In this document: piece by piece, positions 11,135 through 22,289 of the stretch
How the letters are laid out: the number at the start of each line of letters is the position of its first letter
Position numbering within the stretch: position 1 is the stretch's first letter
Source: Kuschelorhynchus macadamiae
Taxonomy: Eukaryota > Arthropoda > Insecta > Coleoptera > Curculionidae
Assembly (NCBI GenBank): GCA_030620095.1
Contig: JAUTXW010000951.1
Span: 40,259-104,258, forward strand
Length of the DNA stretch: 64,000 bases
Direction: 5' to 3'
The notes under the pieces: model-generated
Seen by the model: only the letters and a program-made list of their open reading frames with translations
The model's database searches: none
Told to the model about the DNA's origin: nothing
Program-made: the position numbers and the translations under genes

Positions 11135-11782
11135 ATGATTAATAAAATTGAGCTTCGTGCCCCCACAAACCCCGAAAGCCATACACGGCATTTTCGATTT
11201 AGTCACGGAATTTACGAGTTTCACTTTTGACACCGAGAATTTATACGAAGGAACTGTAAAGGTAAGGCCATTGGCGCAAATCATCGGCCCTCTCTCGCTC
11301 ACCCTTTTACAATCGTCTAAACTAAGTTTTCCCAAAGCCCCCTGCCTGCCCTATAGGGCGCCCCCCCTATTTGTGTGTACATACGGTGTGCCATTGCGTA
11401 GTAGTGAGTAAGCCCTCGGTGTGACGTCATAGGACGGACGCTTCTCAGATATCTTTGCGTACACACACGCATATGTGCCGGTCGTGGCGACGTAATCAAA
11501 TCTCTAATTATCGAAACGGTGCAATTTAATATGTAAAAATGGTGTGTGTAATTTAGATTTAGAAAATTATAGTTTATCCGAACTTATAATTAGGGATAAT
11601 AAGAAGGCGCTCTCTGTCGCGATAGAGCCTGTTGATGAATAATTGATGTCTCGTGTTTTCCCGCGTATTTGTCGACGATATAGTTACGGGGGTTGTGGTT
11701 GAGATGCAGACTATGTGTTTGTTTTATTCCAAGTGTTGTGTTTGTTGTATTTGATGTGACTTCGTTCTGTTGCATTTAAATC
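11135..11782 (+). promoter_or_regulatory. Candidate promoter / 5' UTR of the host gene
   Basis: This is the only long stretch upstream of the host exons that is GC-richer and free of recognisable transposon sequence. It holds a perfect TGACGTCA (11422-11429), a run of GCGCC and CCCC near 11350-11370, several CGTA/ACGC repeats at 11455-11490, and a strong donor-like AAAG/GTAAGG at 11261-11262. It is followed at 11783 by an ATG with a short open frame. These are the features expected of an insect promoter and 5' UTR. No TATA box or transcript evidence is available from sequence alone. Confidence 0.35.
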
Positions 11783-11854
11783 ATGATGAAGGATAAAAGT
11801 TGCGGCGATATTGTGATAGGAGACTTCAAGATGTTGACCGTTATCTTAGATAAG
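11783..11854 (+). CDS. Candidate first coding exon of the host gene
   Basis: Two adjacent ATG codons (11783 and 11786) open a 24-codon frame that ends at AAG/GTTGGT, a usable though not optimal donor, in phase 0. The first certain exon (26136) also begins in phase 0, so the two would join in frame. The position just downstream of the candidate promoter supports it. Against it, exon 26136 itself begins with ATG, so translation could start there and this could be untranslated or unrelated. An intron of about 14.3 kb would be implied. Confidence 0.25.
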
Positions 11855-12376
11855 GTTGGTTTTTTGATGCTAAATACATCGTATTTTATATTTAATGTTA
11901 TCGATTTACCTTGGCCGAAATGCAATTAATCTTGCCCCATAAGCTTCCCATCGCGTTAGATAATTTAAGGAATGATAGTTTAAGTTTTTGAACGGGCCTC
12001 TGTATATACGGAATGTTTAACTATTATAGTTTTTTGCAAAGCTTTGCAAAAGAATCGGCAAGTTTCTTTTACCAAGAACTTCCTTGTTACTCATTTTTTC
12101 GTTTGATGAGAATAGTGAAGTATAGCCCTATCTAGTTTCACATACAGTCATTTAGTAACACATATTGAAAATTCGGTTTTCTTTTATTTTTGTAGGCCAT
12201 AGGAAGAATTCAAAAGCGAATTTCCTGTTAACTTTTCTCATAATGAATGCTTTATTTTCTCTAAAAGATAGAAGAAGATAATATCAATTTATATAATAAC
12301 AACTATATGATTATGTTTGAGAAACCAAAGAGGATCATCTTTTTTATTTATTTCCAATAAAAGAAATAATTAATAA

Positions 12377-14618
12377 CACAGGCCAACACACATTTTGGTG
12401 CCTGCGATTTTTTTAACTGATCCTGGGTAATATTTGGATGCAAAATGTAAAAAAGTTCTCAGATTTTGTCTATCAGATCTAGTTTTAAAAAAAATTGTGT
12501 GTATATTTTACGTTTAATATATAATATTACTATTGCCAGTTAAAAAAACAAAGACACATGGATTTAAGTATTTATTGCAAAAACTTAATTTACATAGTTA
12601 CATAAGTCACTAATCACATAAAAATTTTCTTTTATACGACTTTCTAGAATGGAGTTTACTAGGGCAGTCTCGCTGAAGGCTCCAGCAGTAGTCCGCCATC
12701 ATGTGGCTATCCCATCATCCTTGATAACGATCTTCCATAGTTTTAATATCCTGATGGAATCTTTCCCCCCGTTCTTCACTACAATCACCTAAGTTTTCAG
12801 GAAAACGATCTAGGTGGCTATGGAGGTAGTGAACTTTTATACTCATGTTACAGCCGAGAATATTAAAATTTGAAAGCATAGTTTCTACTAATTCTACGTA
12901 ATTCTCTGCTTTATGATTGCCAAGAAAATTTTGTACTATTTGAACAAATGAACACCAAGCGTTAGATTCAGTCCCGTTCATTGATGTGGTGAATTGTAGA
13001 TCTTTAACAAGTAACCTTATTTGAGGACCATTAAATGTACCAGTAAACAATTTCCATCTCGATTTAAAGCCTTCACAAATTGCTTCATTAGGTCTAGCTT
13101 AATATGCAAGGGCGGAAGTAAGATTTTTTCTCTTGAAACCAAAGGTTCGTTGATCACGTTTTGTTTTCCATGAATCATGACATCTCTTGAAGGCCAATTT
13201 TTGTTAACCCAGTGCTCATTTTTAGCTCTGCTGTCCAAGGAGGAAGTTAACCATTTTTAAATCAACACAAATTGCCCACTGATGTTCTTCGTATTTAATT
13301 TTTCTCAAAACGAATGCAATTGTTTCATATTCTTCCTTCATAATAGTAGAATGACCAATAGGAATTGAGCCATATTTGTTACCTTTATGTAAAAGGACAC
13401 GTTTTAAACTACGTTTTGAACTGTCAATAAAAAGGCGCCAATCATCGTTACAGAATACCAAGTCATTTTCCTAAGCGAAAAAAGGCAGCAGATCCTTATC
13501 CTTTTACGATAAAATGTAATATTAGTACCTGGACAAAGTAGATTTTTTTCTTTTAATCTGGATGCAATTAAAGCGGATTCCTTTGAGAGATTCAGGACGC
13601 TTATAAGATCGTTTAGTTCTTCTTGATTGAAACACTGCGTAGTTGCTAAATCTGCTTCAAATTCGGTGTCGTTTTCTGATTGAATTCTTTGAACTTCGTC
13701 AGACGTTTATGTTTCTGTATCATCTTCTGTCAGTTCGGGTAGACTGCTGAATGGGGAACGGGTATTTCTTCCGAATGCGCTACAGGTCTTCTTGCAGAAT
13801 CTAGATCAGGATATGTCCATTTGGGTCTATTGTTTCTATTTATGCCTTTAATATTAACAAGACAAAAATAGCAGTCGTCATGATGGTGTCGCGGTTCTCT
13901 CCAAACCATTGGTACACCAAACTTTAGGCACTTCCTCTTTCCAGTTGTCCACTGTCGCAAATGTTCAACACATGTTTTACATATGAAATGTGGGGCCCAA
14001 GATTTATCTTGATCTTCTAAATGAACGCCAAAATAGGCAAGATAAGCTCTTTTCACAAAGTCAGAAATCGGTTTTTCTGCTCTCTTTCAAAGTGTATTTA
14101 CCACACACCTAACAAAAAACATCGGGGTGATTTACACAGGTACGTCTGCTTGTGGATGCCATTGTTTCAGTTTAGTGTCTTGATACTACAAAACGACCAA
14201 AATTTACACAAAATGATAGCACAACTTAACGTGGAAAAACTCAGTAATATACTAAATCGAGTACAGCCAAGCACGTATAGAAGGATCGGGTCATAGGCAA
14301 TTACAGGTATAATAGGAATTAAGAACAGTGTATTGAGTAGTTCCTAGTATAGGAACATTGGGTCAGGGACAATTCCAGGTATCCATTTGGTTAATTATAT
14401 TCTGGGAAATTTCTATTTTGACGATTTAGTACATATTTATCTCTTTATTTGTTGTTCTTTATCAGAAAAAAATATCAATTAACCTGTAACCTGCATCTCA
14501 AAAACTAGAGCTGATAGAAAAAATCTGGTGGCATTTTTGGAATCAGCACATTAAAAACATCTAAAATCAGATGTTAGATTTCCGGCACCACATTTTTGTT
14601 TTCATTTTGTTACCCTGT
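12377..14618 (-). mobile_element. CACAG-ended DNA transposon, copy A
   Basis: A 2.24-kb element with ends CACAGGCCAACACACA (left) and CACAGGGTAACAAAATG (right, as reverse complement). It carries one broken gene on the minus strand. Copy B (27855-30232) matches it in inverted orientation along coding and non-coding parts, which fixes both ends. Flanks are TAATAA on the left and TACTGA on the right, so a target duplication is not clear here. It lies in the presumed first intron or upstream region of the host gene. Confidence 0.8.
12610..14162 (-). pseudogene. Transposase-like gene of the CACAG element, copy A (broken)
   Basis: The start ATG is at 14162. The order is: a Cys-rich zinc-binding N-terminus with VNHPDVF, CYFC and a WAPHFICKTCVEHLRQW block that resembles a ZAD finger; the conserved KRKCLKFGVPMVWREPRHHHDD; a Ser/Glu-rich linker; DWRLFIDSSKRSLKRVLLHKG; ICVDLKMVNFLLGQQS; LLPPLHIKLDLMKQFVKAL; HYLHSHLDRFPENLGD; then ERGERFHQDIKTMEDRYQG near the C-terminus. 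The Asp in FIDSS, the Asp in CVDLK and the Glu in GERF are my candidates for a DDE triad. Several frameshifts break it. The family is widespread in my memory of animal genomes but I cannot name its superfamily. Confidence 0.7.
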
Positions 14619-14639
14619 GTACTGAGAGAAGGTCCGGGT

Positions 14640-15765
14640 AAAGGATTTTTCAAACCTTTTAATAAGTGCCACCAAATTGGATTCGAATCAATGTATTTCC
14701 AGGTTTTACCATTCAACATTTAAAATCTGTTGAATGAGTAGTTTTTACACATTTTTTTATCAATCCGTTATATTGAATTCGTACCAATTCTCTGTATCTT
14801 ACTTAATTGTTGGATAAAATTTGATATCAATTTAATTAGTGGTTTTTTCAGACTGATTTTTTAATTATTTTATTAAGCCGTCGTCTTGGATTCATAACAA
14901 AATGTTAACAGTTTATTTCTATGTAACACTTGAATTTTTGTGCCAGATTTGAGGTAATTTGGATAATTAGTTTTTTAGTGATAATTTTTTGTGGCATTTC
15001 ATCAGGCCTCCATGTTGGATGTTTACCAAAATGTTGCCAGGTTATCCCCATAAAACCTTTAATTGTTGGCTAAAATGTAAAGTCAATCGTGTAGATATTT
15101 TTTTAGCTATGTCTCAAACCGACAGACAGACAGACCGACAGAATTGAGAAAACAAGTTTTGAGCATCAACGCTATGTAAAACCTTGCAGAGGATTTTTTT
15201 CACGATTACAAATATTTCATTTGGCCGCCATTTTGTTTCGCCCACTTGAATTCGTACCTACCACAACTTTACCAGTTTATCTCTAAATCACCCTTAATAT
15301 TTGCACAAAATTTGAAATTTTTAAGATGTCATTTTGTTTCGCCATCTTGAATTCGTACCAAAACTTTACCAGATAATTTCTACGTAATACTTGATTTTTG
15401 TGCAACGTTTTTGGGACATTGAAAAAAGTTTTTAGTAATATTTTTTTAACATTTCACGGGCCGCAATTTCGTTCCACAATATTGGACCCAATTTACCAAA
15501 ATGTAACCATTTCACCCCCTATGATCCTTAATCAAAATTTGGAGTCCATCGGGTAAGTAGTCTTTTAGCTATGCCCCAAATTAACAGGCAGTCAAACCTA
15601 CAGACATAGGGACAGAATTGAGAAAACATGCTTTTGGGCATCAACTCTATGTAAAACCTTAAAGGGATTTTTGTTCACGGTTACAAATATCTTATTTGGT
15701 CGCCATTTTGAATTCGTTCCACAACTTTACCAGTTTATCACACTTAATATTTGCTCACAATTTGA
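14640..15765. repeat. Dispersed CCGCCATTTTG repeat, three linked units
   Basis: Same family as 10046-10590. Each unit ends with ACAGACAGACCGACAG-like sequence followed by GAATTGAGAAAAC and ATCAACnCTATGTAAAACCTT. Here the units follow one another, so the family can be tandem or long. No protein-coding frame is visible. Confidence 0.65.
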
Positions 15766-15848
15766 AATATGTACAGGGTTTTCCCGTATATTTTTCCACC
15801 CACCTAGAGAGTTTATTTGAATAGGTACGGAAATGTCGTAACAAACAT

Positions 15849-15879
15849 AAAAAACCCAACAAAAGTTGTTGGGTTTTTT
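15849..15879. other. Perfect 14-bp hairpin
   Basis: AAAAAACCCAACAA, an AAG loop, then TTGTTGGGTTTTTT. It sits inside a short element bounded by TACAGGGTTTTCCC (15770) and ACACCCTGTATA (15967), so it is probably the centre of that element. It is not a bacterial-type terminator in this context. Confidence 0.6.
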
Positions 15880-16213
15880 ATGAAGATTTGGAATATTATA
15901 TCATTAGTGCCAAGATATTATTGGAAATGTCAAATTTTGACAGGTTGTCAGTTTTTTTAAATGAAACACCCTGTATATTAAACCATATTCCTGAAGATTT
16001 TTTTTTTCTAATTTCAAATATATATACTTTTAATATATTCTGTTAATTAGTTTTGGATATATAAGCGTTTAAACATTAAAGAAATGGTAAGGTAATTTGC
16101 GCTAAAACATAGTGAGCCATGGTCAAGACAATTGCAATGAACGACGCCTTTTTGACGTTTACCGGTCAGAAGTATCTATTTACGAGCATTTTTAATATCT
16201 AATACGTTGGACG

Positions 16214-16412
16214 ATGGGTTATTCGGAAGAAGAGAAACTCGACATGATAGAATTATTTTATTTACATTGTAAAAATGCATCGATAGCTCGTAACGAATAT
16301 CATAGACGATTTCCAGATAGACTAACACCGACTCGTAGGACAATATTAAACATCGTTAAATAATTAAATGAAAGAAAAACGCTTAAGCGAAAAGTTAGAA
16401 TAGTGGAAAGAA
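16214..16412 (+). pseudogene. Orphan transposase N-terminus in left arm
   Basis: The reading MGYSEEEKLDMIELFYLHCK followed by NASIARNEYHRRFPDR is a helix-turn-helix DNA-binding segment of insect mariner-type transposases. One in-frame TAA replaces a codon that is CAA in the right arm. Homology to the right arm stops at GTGGAAAGAAAC, and no catalytic domain follows on this strand. It can act only as part of the long inverted end. Confidence 0.7.
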
Positions 16413-16479
16413 ACAATACCATAAAAAATCAATAATATAAAGTAGGTAAATACTAATATTAGCTTAAAGAATTAAGTTC

Positions 16480-17536
16480 TGGTTTTCTATATAGCCTCCT
16501 TGGTTTATAATGCGTTTCTGAATATTTCTTCTAAATTTTCTGTGTATGGATGCGTAGATAAAATAAGGTGATTGGGTGTTTAAATCGTCGATTGTTTTGA
16601 CTATATTTTGCTCTAAAGCTTGGATGGTTCTTGGCCTACTTGTTTTTCAGATAACCCTACAAAAATATGTCCAGTGGAGAGAGATCGGGACTGTTTGCTG
16701 GCCATCTTAATGGTCCATGTCTGCCAATCCAAAATTTATACCTGTCATTTAAAAAATTGGTGATCGGCTGGACATTATGAGGAGGGGCACCATCTTGTTG
16801 CCATATCAAATTAAGATGAATTAATCGGTAGTTGTTCCAAATGCCCCTCGATTTCGTTTTCTAATAACTCCTGATACCTTTGACCGGTTAAATTCCCATT
16901 TAAAAATATAGGTCCAATAACATGATTGTTAAGAAGGCCACACCAAACATGTAGAGCTGAAGAACTCGCGGGTTTTCTTTTGACCAAAAATGCTTATTTT
17001 TCCGGTTAAACATGCCTCGTCAGTGAAAATTATGTTTGACAGATTTAGTTGGTTCATCATAACACATCTTTCTATTTCTTGGCAGAAGTGTAATCGGTCT
17101 ATTTTATTTTGATCGGTTAATTCTTGAGTAGGTAAAAACTTATATGGCTTATATTTATAATGTTTTAGAACTGAGTGAATTTTATGCCATGATTTGTTAA
17201 AAAAAGTGGCTGCGTCGGGAATTGAGCGTTCAGGATTTTCTAAAATGAAAATAAATAAGATAAATAAATTATTTTAATACAAAAGTTTCAAAATTACCTT
17301 CAAAATATAATAAAATATTTAAATCTTCAGCGTTTCTTTCCACTATTCTAACTTTTCGTTAAAAGTTTTTTTTTTCTTTCATTCAATTGTTTAGCGATGT
17401 TTAATATTGTCCTGCAAGTCGGTATTGGTCTATCTGGAAACCGTCTATGACATTCGTTACGAGCTATCGATGCATTTTTACCATGTAAATAAAATAATTA
17501 TATGATGTCGAGTTTCTCTTTTTCCGAATAACCCAT
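16480..17536 (-). pseudogene. Mariner-type transposase, near-complete but broken
   Basis: From ATG 17536: GYSEKEKLD and ARNECHRRFPDRPIPT (helix-turn-helix), a 58-base intron (17297-17240, GT/AG) that joins YFE to ENPERS in frame, FNKSWHKIHSVLKHYKYKPY, HFCQEIE, IIFTDEACLTG (first Asp), SLHVW-like remains, LIWQQDGAPPHN (second Asp) and WPANSPDLSPLDIFL (third Asp). All three catalytic positions remain visible, but in-frame stops (for example at IIQLFY and near the third Asp) and frame changes make it non-functional. Confidence 0.75.
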
Positions 17537-17847
17537 CGTCCAACGTATTAGATATTAAAAAAGCTCGTAAATAATTACTTCTGACCGGTAAACGTCAAAA
17601 AGGCGTCGTTCATTGCAATTGTCTTGACCATGGCTCACACTATATTTTAGCGCAAATTACCTTACCATTTCTTTAATATTTAAATGCTTATATATCCAAA
17701 ACTAATTAACAGAATATATTAAAAGTATATATATATTTGAAATTAGAAAAAAAAGATCTTCAAGAATATGATTTAATACATAGGATGTTTCATTTAAAAA
17801 AACTGACAACCTGTCAAAATTTGACATTTCCGATAATATTTTTGCAC

Positions 17848-19235
17848 TTTTTTTTTTAAATAACTGCGAACGGCTTAAAATATCAGACATGTTAAAAGGT
17901 AACATATTTATTGTTAACTTATTCTTTTACGTAATAAACAACACATAACTAGAAAAATTCAATAAAAACAGTGTATACAAAATAATAAAAATAAGCTAAT
18001 GAATAGCGAGTAACCCTGTGTACTGTTTCTATGATAATTATAATTAGACATTATAAAGCAAATCATGTTATCTTCGAGTTCAAGGCCAACTGTGGTCATT
18101 TATTGAATTTTTTTTAGAAATTCATTTAAAGTAATATATTTTTTATTCACGTTACTTCATAACTGAAATTTAAAGTGAACTCTTAATATTATTTTGTAGC
18201 ATACTGTACTCCATATACATTGTTAAAGTTCCTTAGGTCGCAAGGATACAAAATGTTTTTTATCACAGTTTAATATCGTAGAAACACTAGCGCTAATTTT
18301 GTTTCTAATAGTGCCACGTTCTGACAGGTCGACAGACCGAAGGAATTAAGAAAACATGCTTTTGGCATCTAGGATCCATAAAATGTGAATATCTGTAAAA
18401 ATGTTGATTAGGGTGATTTTGTCACAATTACAATACTTTCCTTTTACAATGAACCTGGAAACCGGCGGCATTTTAAAAGTATGTTAAGGGCAGTTTGTTC
18501 TACAAACCCTTAAGAAGTTTATCGATCTAAATTCCATTTTTACTTTCTAATAATCTATTGCTGGCAGGTAAAAATGAATCGAAAGTTTTTATGGACTGCT
18601 CATAAAAAAGAGTTTTTAAATGAGCAGATGTTCTCGACTTTTTCCTTTCATTCGACGATATCCAATACAATGTGGTTCTAGGTCTGGTGTTAACTATACA
18701 GGGAGTAAATTAATTCATGTCCAACACTTTGGAGGATGATTTCATAAAAATAGAAGTTTAAAATGGTGTTCAAAAAAATTTCGTTTTCGATATACAGGGT
18801 GTTAATATTAGTAATTTTTTTTCGATGTGCCATGATTACACCAAGGGTGATTGGTGTTCCTCGTGAGATGGTTTTTAATGATCGAAGTCTTCACGTGAAA
18901 TTGCAACACAAAGTGCTACTGTCTACTCCTGAAACAGTACAACTGAGGCACGTTCAATTACAAAGGTGGTAGTCGTAAGGATGTTTCTAAACACTAGGCC
19001 AAATAGTGTGTTAAATTCTTTAGCGACATTTTTTTCAAATAATACTTTTTTTATGTTGGTATGGTAAATATAGAATTACCAAAAAACAACATGGCTTTCT
19101 CAGTGGTAAGTCAACTGTTACTAACTGTGTATCTTTACTACTTATGCTTCTAAGGTAATAGATTAATAACTAATAGCACCGAATATTAACTAAAGACTTT
19201 AATAAACTGTGCTATAGTGTGATGTAATCTATATA
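17848..19235. other. Repeat-rich spacer without gene
   Basis: Includes a CCGCCATTTTG-family tail at 18310-18460 (GACAGACCGAAGGAATTAAG, then a GGCATCTAGG block), an ATACAGGGAG at 18694 and a TATACAGGGTGTT at 18793. These are ends of short repeat elements. I see no protein. Confidence 0.5.
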
Positions 19236-19790
19236 CTGATTGCGCCAAGGCTTTTGACTTGTTGGATCACCAGGCAACAAATTGTGAAAGTTGGTAATAG
19301 TTTTTCGAACTATTTTTTGGCAACATCTGCTGCGTCACAGGGCAGTAACTTGGGGTCTTTACTTTTCTTATTGTTTATGAATTGTCTCCCTGACTTTATG
19401 GAATATTTAGATTGTCTCTTTTTGGCAGACAACTTCGAGACCTTGAAAAATGATTGTCTAGAATTAAAAAAGATTCGAGTTTGTGACCAATTGGTTTAAA
19501 CTTAATAATATGTCTTTAAATGTTAATAAACACTTTTTCGTTGGTTTACAACAAAAACAAACATCGCATCCTTTACTTACAGTTCTAATAATGTACCCGT
19601 TCAAAACAGGGCTGAAATTAAGATCTTGGACTCACCTGACAATTAAATTTGAATTTTATGACAGACTATACAAATATAAAAATAAAGCCTACCGTGCTCT
19701 TCGATTTGTAATTAGACATTTAGAAATATCCTCCAGAGCAGAAGCTCGAATAAAATTATGTAATGATCTTGTAAAACCACATTAAATTTA
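19236..19790 (+). pseudogene. LINE reverse transcriptase scrap
   Basis: The + strand shows TDCAKAFDLLDHQ (RT block with AFD), then SQGSNLGSLLFLLFMNCLPD (equivalent of PQGSnLGPLLF), LFLADNFETLKND (decayed ADD box) and NNMSLNVNKHFF (thumb). It belongs to the Jockey/CR1 side of LINEs. The region between the first two blocks is deleted and the catalytic ADD has become ADN. Dead. Confidence 0.7.
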
Positions 19791-20399
19791 AAATATGTAT
19801 CTGTGACTTGGTCGACGCAGGGAAATGTTTATTCTGATTGAGCGCGATCAAAAACGATTTTCAATGTATTTACACGCGTATGTAAAACTAATACCTACCC
19901 CTTATATTTTATCATATAAAAGCAAGCTATCCAGTTTTGATGTACAGGTTTTTTTTTATAATTTGCCACCCCTCTGGGAGCCTTTTTTTTTAAGCTATAA
20001 AAAAATGTTTATATGAAAGTTGTAGGATTTTTCTTAAATATTTACGTGCCACTAAATTTAAAAACAAATGACGATGGGAAAATAAAGAAATCACTTATCA
20101 ACTTTGCTATTTTAAATGGAACGCCCTGTATTTGACATTTTTGGATTCTCCTTATTCTCCTCTTTTGAAAAATATATACTCGGAACAGTAGTTTTTGACT
20201 TATTCGGCTTTAAAATTGCCACATTTGACAGATTCACCGTGATACAATTCAAAGATACTAAAATTGCCTTACCTATGAAAAACAAATAAATTTAGTAAGT
20301 ATTTTTAATGAATACAATTCGAATCGATTGCTAACAGCCTTTTTATAAGTAAATCACATGACTCACATTTTCCTGATAGCATTGGTAATGAAAATAGAA
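19791..20399. other. Spacer, probable decayed LINE tail and short-element end
   Basis: Contains a GGAACGCCCTGTATTTGAC block (20116) of the ACAGGG short-element type. No recognisable gene. Confidence 0.4.
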
Positions 20400-20930
20400 C
20401 ATTCTGTATTTAAAATTGCAATTTCGTGTTCTATTTTTTGCCGCAATTCGTCTATGTTGTCCGTTCTATTAAGGTAAACTTTATCTTTTAAATATCCCCA
20501 CAAAAATTATCCAATGGTGTAAGGTCCGGACTATTGGCTGGCCATTGAATATTTCCATGTTTATCGATCCACAAACCATATCGAGCGTTTAAAAAATTTG
20601 TGACATCTCGGATGTTGTTCGGTGGTGCTCCATGTTGGTTTCAAATTATTTGATTACAGATATACATGGGGAGCTGCTCCAGTTGGTGTTCTATCTCATT
20701 ATTTAATAAATTTAAATACCATTCCCCTATTAAAATGCTCTCAATAAAATGTGGACCCATAATTTGGTTTCTCAAAATGCCGCACCACACATGCAACGAC
20801 CTCCGACCTCCGACAAGACCGATTTTTTGTTGTCCAAGTGTTTATTCTTTCTATTGAACATGCCGACTGTGGTAAAACAAGCCTCGTCTGATAACAATAG
20901 TTATTTATGCTATAAGAGATGTAAGTAACA
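20400..20930 (-). pseudogene. Mariner-type transposase C-terminal half
   Basis: The minus-strand reading shows SLHVWCGILRNQIMGPHFIE (block between first and second Asp), NQHGAPPNNIRDVTNFLNAR (second-Asp block with Asp replaced by His) and WPANSPDLTPLDNF (third Asp). The N-terminal half is missing. The lost second Asp and several stops make it inactive. It abuts the Crypton remnant on its upstream side. Confidence 0.7.
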
Positions 20931-21191
20931 TTTACCAGTCGAGGACGAGTTTGCGCCCGAGCGATAGCGAGGGCTGGCAAAAAGTTCCCTGTATTGTATT
21001 TTTACAAGAAAATGCTGGATATATTTTTGGATTTTCATTATCATTACATTCGATAATATTTTCATTAAATTATGAAGGCAACCGTGATCCGTTGCCACAG
21101 CAACATAAGCAGGTTTTATTTTATCAACAACGTCAAGTTGACAATTCATAGCGAAAAGTTTCGTCGAATTGTTTGATTCTGTGTGGACAAA

Positions 21192-21992
21192 ATGGATGTT
21201 TCAGACATAGAATCAGCGAATATTGCTCTACTACCGAAAAAGTCGAAAAAAAGGTATGAAGCAGCATATAAATCCTTTAAGAATTGGTGCCAAAGCAAGA
21301 CGGCTACTGCAGTCTCAGAAACCTTGTTTTTGGCGTATTTCCACAAAAAAAGTGCTATGTTGAAGTCCCTATCAAGCTTATGGTGTGAGTATTCGATGTT
21401 AAAGTTCACCCTTTTTATAGAGGAAAATATACTTATTTCTAAGAATCCAAAACTTCGAGCATTTTTGAAAAGAAAAAATAATGGTTATAAACCCAAAAAA
21501 TCGAATGTGTTTAACAGGGAAGATGTGTGAATAAGTTCATGCTTGAAACCCCCGATTATATATGCTTATTGATGAAGGTCGTAATAGGAATGGGAGTTGC
21601 TGGAGCGTGTCGTTCTAATGAACTCTGTGAAATGGGCAATGTTAAAATAAGTCAAGAAGTCATAATTGTGACCATTCCTGCCTCCAATTCCAAGTAAAAT
21701 TGCGAAATTTCTAAAGTTTGTGAACTTCAAAATGTATACTGGACACTCTTTTAGAAGAACGTCGGCAACTTTATTAGCAAATACTGCAGTTGATGTATTA
21801 GCTATCAAGCGACATGGTGGATGAAAATCCGCTACTATTGCGGAAAGTTACATAGCTGAGATCCTCAATAATGAAAAGGAAGTAGCGAATAAAATTTTAT
21901 ACAATAAGACCCAGCCAGAAGTCCCTTGCAGTGCTTCAACAGTGCAGAAACATTGGTTAGAAATGAAGGATCTATGGAGTCAGAAAAAGTAA
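21192..21992 (+). pseudogene. Crypton-type tyrosine recombinase, internally deleted
   Basis: The ATG at 21192 opens an 113-codon frame with KSKKRYEAAYKSFKNWC, FLAYFHKKSAMLKSLSSLW and FLKRKNNGYKPKKSNVF. This is the SAM-like core-binding N-terminal domain of animal Crypton recombinases. After a stop the homology continues in other frames with a GACRSNEL-like block (first catalytic Arg region), then LAIKRHGG and SATIAESYIAEIL near 21815-21870, the H-x-G-G-W and Tyr-nucleophile block, with the Trp now a stop. The part with the second Arg is deleted. Cryptons integrate through one tyrosine recombinase; this copy cannot. Confidence 0.75.
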
Positions 21993-22289
21993 TACACATC
22001 TAGAAGAAACGAGAAAATGTGTTTCCAAATTTTGTTAATAATGTGAATAATTGTATCATTAATATTCATTCCAATTAATATAACCGGATTTTTGTAATAT
22101 GTTGATGAAATCAAAAATTAAAGCTACTTATAATAATTTTAGATTATTATTTCCCTAGAGATGTAAGTTGACTTACATCCTCTCGTTAAGGGCAACCAAT
22201 ACCTTGTTGTGTAACTTTCACTTACGTCTGTCAAAGCAGTGTCAAAATAGGTTGCTTACAATACAGGGAGGGGGAAAATGCTTTTAAAC

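Larger units (their letters stand above)
15907..17847. mobile_element. Mariner-type transposon with about 505-bp inverted arms
   Basis: Arms 15907-16412 and 17339-17847 are near reverse complements. Each contains the start of the transposase (ATG at 16214 on +, ATG at 17536 on -) as well as non-coding end sequence. The central 0.9 kb carries only the catalytic part, on the minus strand. The element therefore holds two N-terminal coding segments and one catalytic domain. The outer 65 bases of each arm also match, including a GTTTCATTT block with an ACACCCTGTATA-like end, so the true transposon end may be slightly inside the arms. Confidence 0.75.

Noticed and set aside
11148..11411. Open frame over the GC-rich block as a protein-coding exon
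   Set aside because: There is no in-frame ATG before the strong donor at 11262 and an upstream stop closes the frame; better explained as promoter or untranslated exon.
15849..15879. Hairpin followed by T-run as a terminator
   Set aside because: Intrinsic terminators do not apply to this nuclear genome; the hairpin is the centre of a short repeat element.
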